Of a DNA stretch of 64,000 bases, positions 63,441-64,000 are shown piece after piece (the first letter of the stretch is position 1; every line of letters begins with the position of its first letter). The stretch covers positions 18,723,791 through 18,787,790 of the forward strand of contig NC_056536.1 in assembly GCF_910596095.1 (NCBI RefSeq), given 5' to 3'. This stretch comes from Thunnus maccoyii. Lineage: Eukaryota > Chordata > Actinopteri > Scombriformes > Scombridae. The translations under genes were made by a program, and so were the position numbers. The notes under the pieces are model-generated. The model saw only the letters and a list, made by a program, of their open reading frames with translations, had not been told where the DNA came from and searched no databases.

Positions 63441-63911
63441 GAGAGAGGGCTAGTCGCATTACTCAAGAGGAGTAGGCGTGCTCTTGTGCGCTGCATCGTT
63501 TGATGATCTCCCCGGTTCCCCCCCTGAACCTCCACTCTTTGCTCTCTGCGGGTGAGGTTGGTCAAACAAAACGACTGAGCGGACTTTCCCTGCCGGAGGA
63601 GTCGAGCTCGACTTTCCACCGAGCAGCAGAGCCGTGTGCGCCGCACCGGTCAGCGGCGCCACACCGCGGCACTTTGGATAACTCACACAGCTGCCGTTTG
63701 TCAAGGCGCATCGCTCATCCGCGTCCCGCACCAAGAATAGCCTAAACACATTGCCATGAATGATTCAGTCAGTCATCTTAGGTGACTTTTGATCTCCTCA
63801 TTGTTTCTTTTTCTTTTATTTTTTTGGACTCTCTGGAAGGGGAAATTCCACGGTGGCAGCATAAACCCAAAACTCGCACTTCGCGCGTAGGGAGGGTATT
63901 TTTTGCCCAAG
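63441..63911 (+). promoter_or_regulatory. Probable promoter and 5' leader of the next gene
   Basis: A CpG- and GC-rich block (about 63470-63735) against AT-rich flanks is followed by a leader with two overlapping short upstream ORFs, at 63756-63785 and 63760-63792. This layout fits the start of a vertebrate gene that continues to the right. Confidence 0.5.
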
Positions 63912-64000
63912 ATGCAGGTGGATCGGAGCTGTGTGGTTTCCAGTGTATGGTGTGCGTGTCTGTTTTTACTTTTTTCCACTATAAGCACCAGGGTCACTGA
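63912..64000 (+). CDS. Start of an unidentified secreted or membrane protein (partial)
   Basis: The ATG at 63912 has A at -3 and opens a frame that runs to the window edge (29 codons plus two bases). It begins MQVDRSCVVSSVWCACLFLL and continues FSTISTRVT, a good signal peptide: short polar start, hydrophobic core, small and polar residues after. The family cannot be told from so little. The human Xq28 region that carries BGN also carries GABA-A receptor subunit genes, whose first exons often hold a signal peptide. That is only a guess from synteny. Confidence 0.45.
   Translation, partial: MQVDRSCVVSSVWCACLFLLFSTISTRVT

Overview
The window looks like a teleost (probably percomorph) nuclear genome. 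It holds intron-split vertebrate genes with GT-AG junctions, many CA/GT microsatellites, and several interspersed elements of types common in bony fish. I see no bacterial, organellar or viral genes, no rRNA or tRNA gene and no CRISPR array. Every gene I can support lies on the + strand.

Layout: (1) 574-1846 holds the last two coding exons of an ECM2-like leucine-rich repeat matrix gene that enters from the left. (2) 8.4-23.1 kb holds a complete biglycan gene (bgn): a probable non-coding first exon, then seven coding exons whose phases all fit, giving 372 residues. (3) 24.3-31.4 kb holds a complete beta-1,4-galactosyltransferase 3 gene (b4galt3): a CpG-rich start region, an upstream ORF in the leader and six coding exons giving 431 residues. 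(4) 36.0-49.7 kb holds a complete V-ATPase accessory subunit S1-like gene (atp6ap1l type): seven coding exons giving 342 residues, with a 7.9 kb first intron. (5) 49.7-63.3 kb is a gene-poor stretch with repeats, a long hairpin and a few blocks that may be conserved non-coding DNA. (6) 63.3-64.0 kb looks like the promoter, leader and signal-peptide start of another secreted or membrane protein that continues to the right.

All products act in the secretory pathway or the extracellular matrix: two leucine-rich repeat matrix proteins, a Golgi glycosyltransferase and a proton-pump accessory protein. They are neighbours through old synteny rather than an operon. In human, BGN and the related ATP6AP1 are both on Xq28 while B4GALT3 is on 1q23, so the block mixes members of two related vertebrate chromosome regions.

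The most notable observations are: a biglycan whose N-terminal glycosaminoglycan region has no Ser-Gly dipeptide; a 75-base near-perfect hairpin at 61.8 kb whose only two mismatches become G-U wobbles in minus-strand RNA; a roughly 700-base foldback element with TTAA ends in b4galt3 intron 2; and polypurine/polypyrimidine tracts beside each of the four gene starts. I did not find a convincing wholly new biological system.
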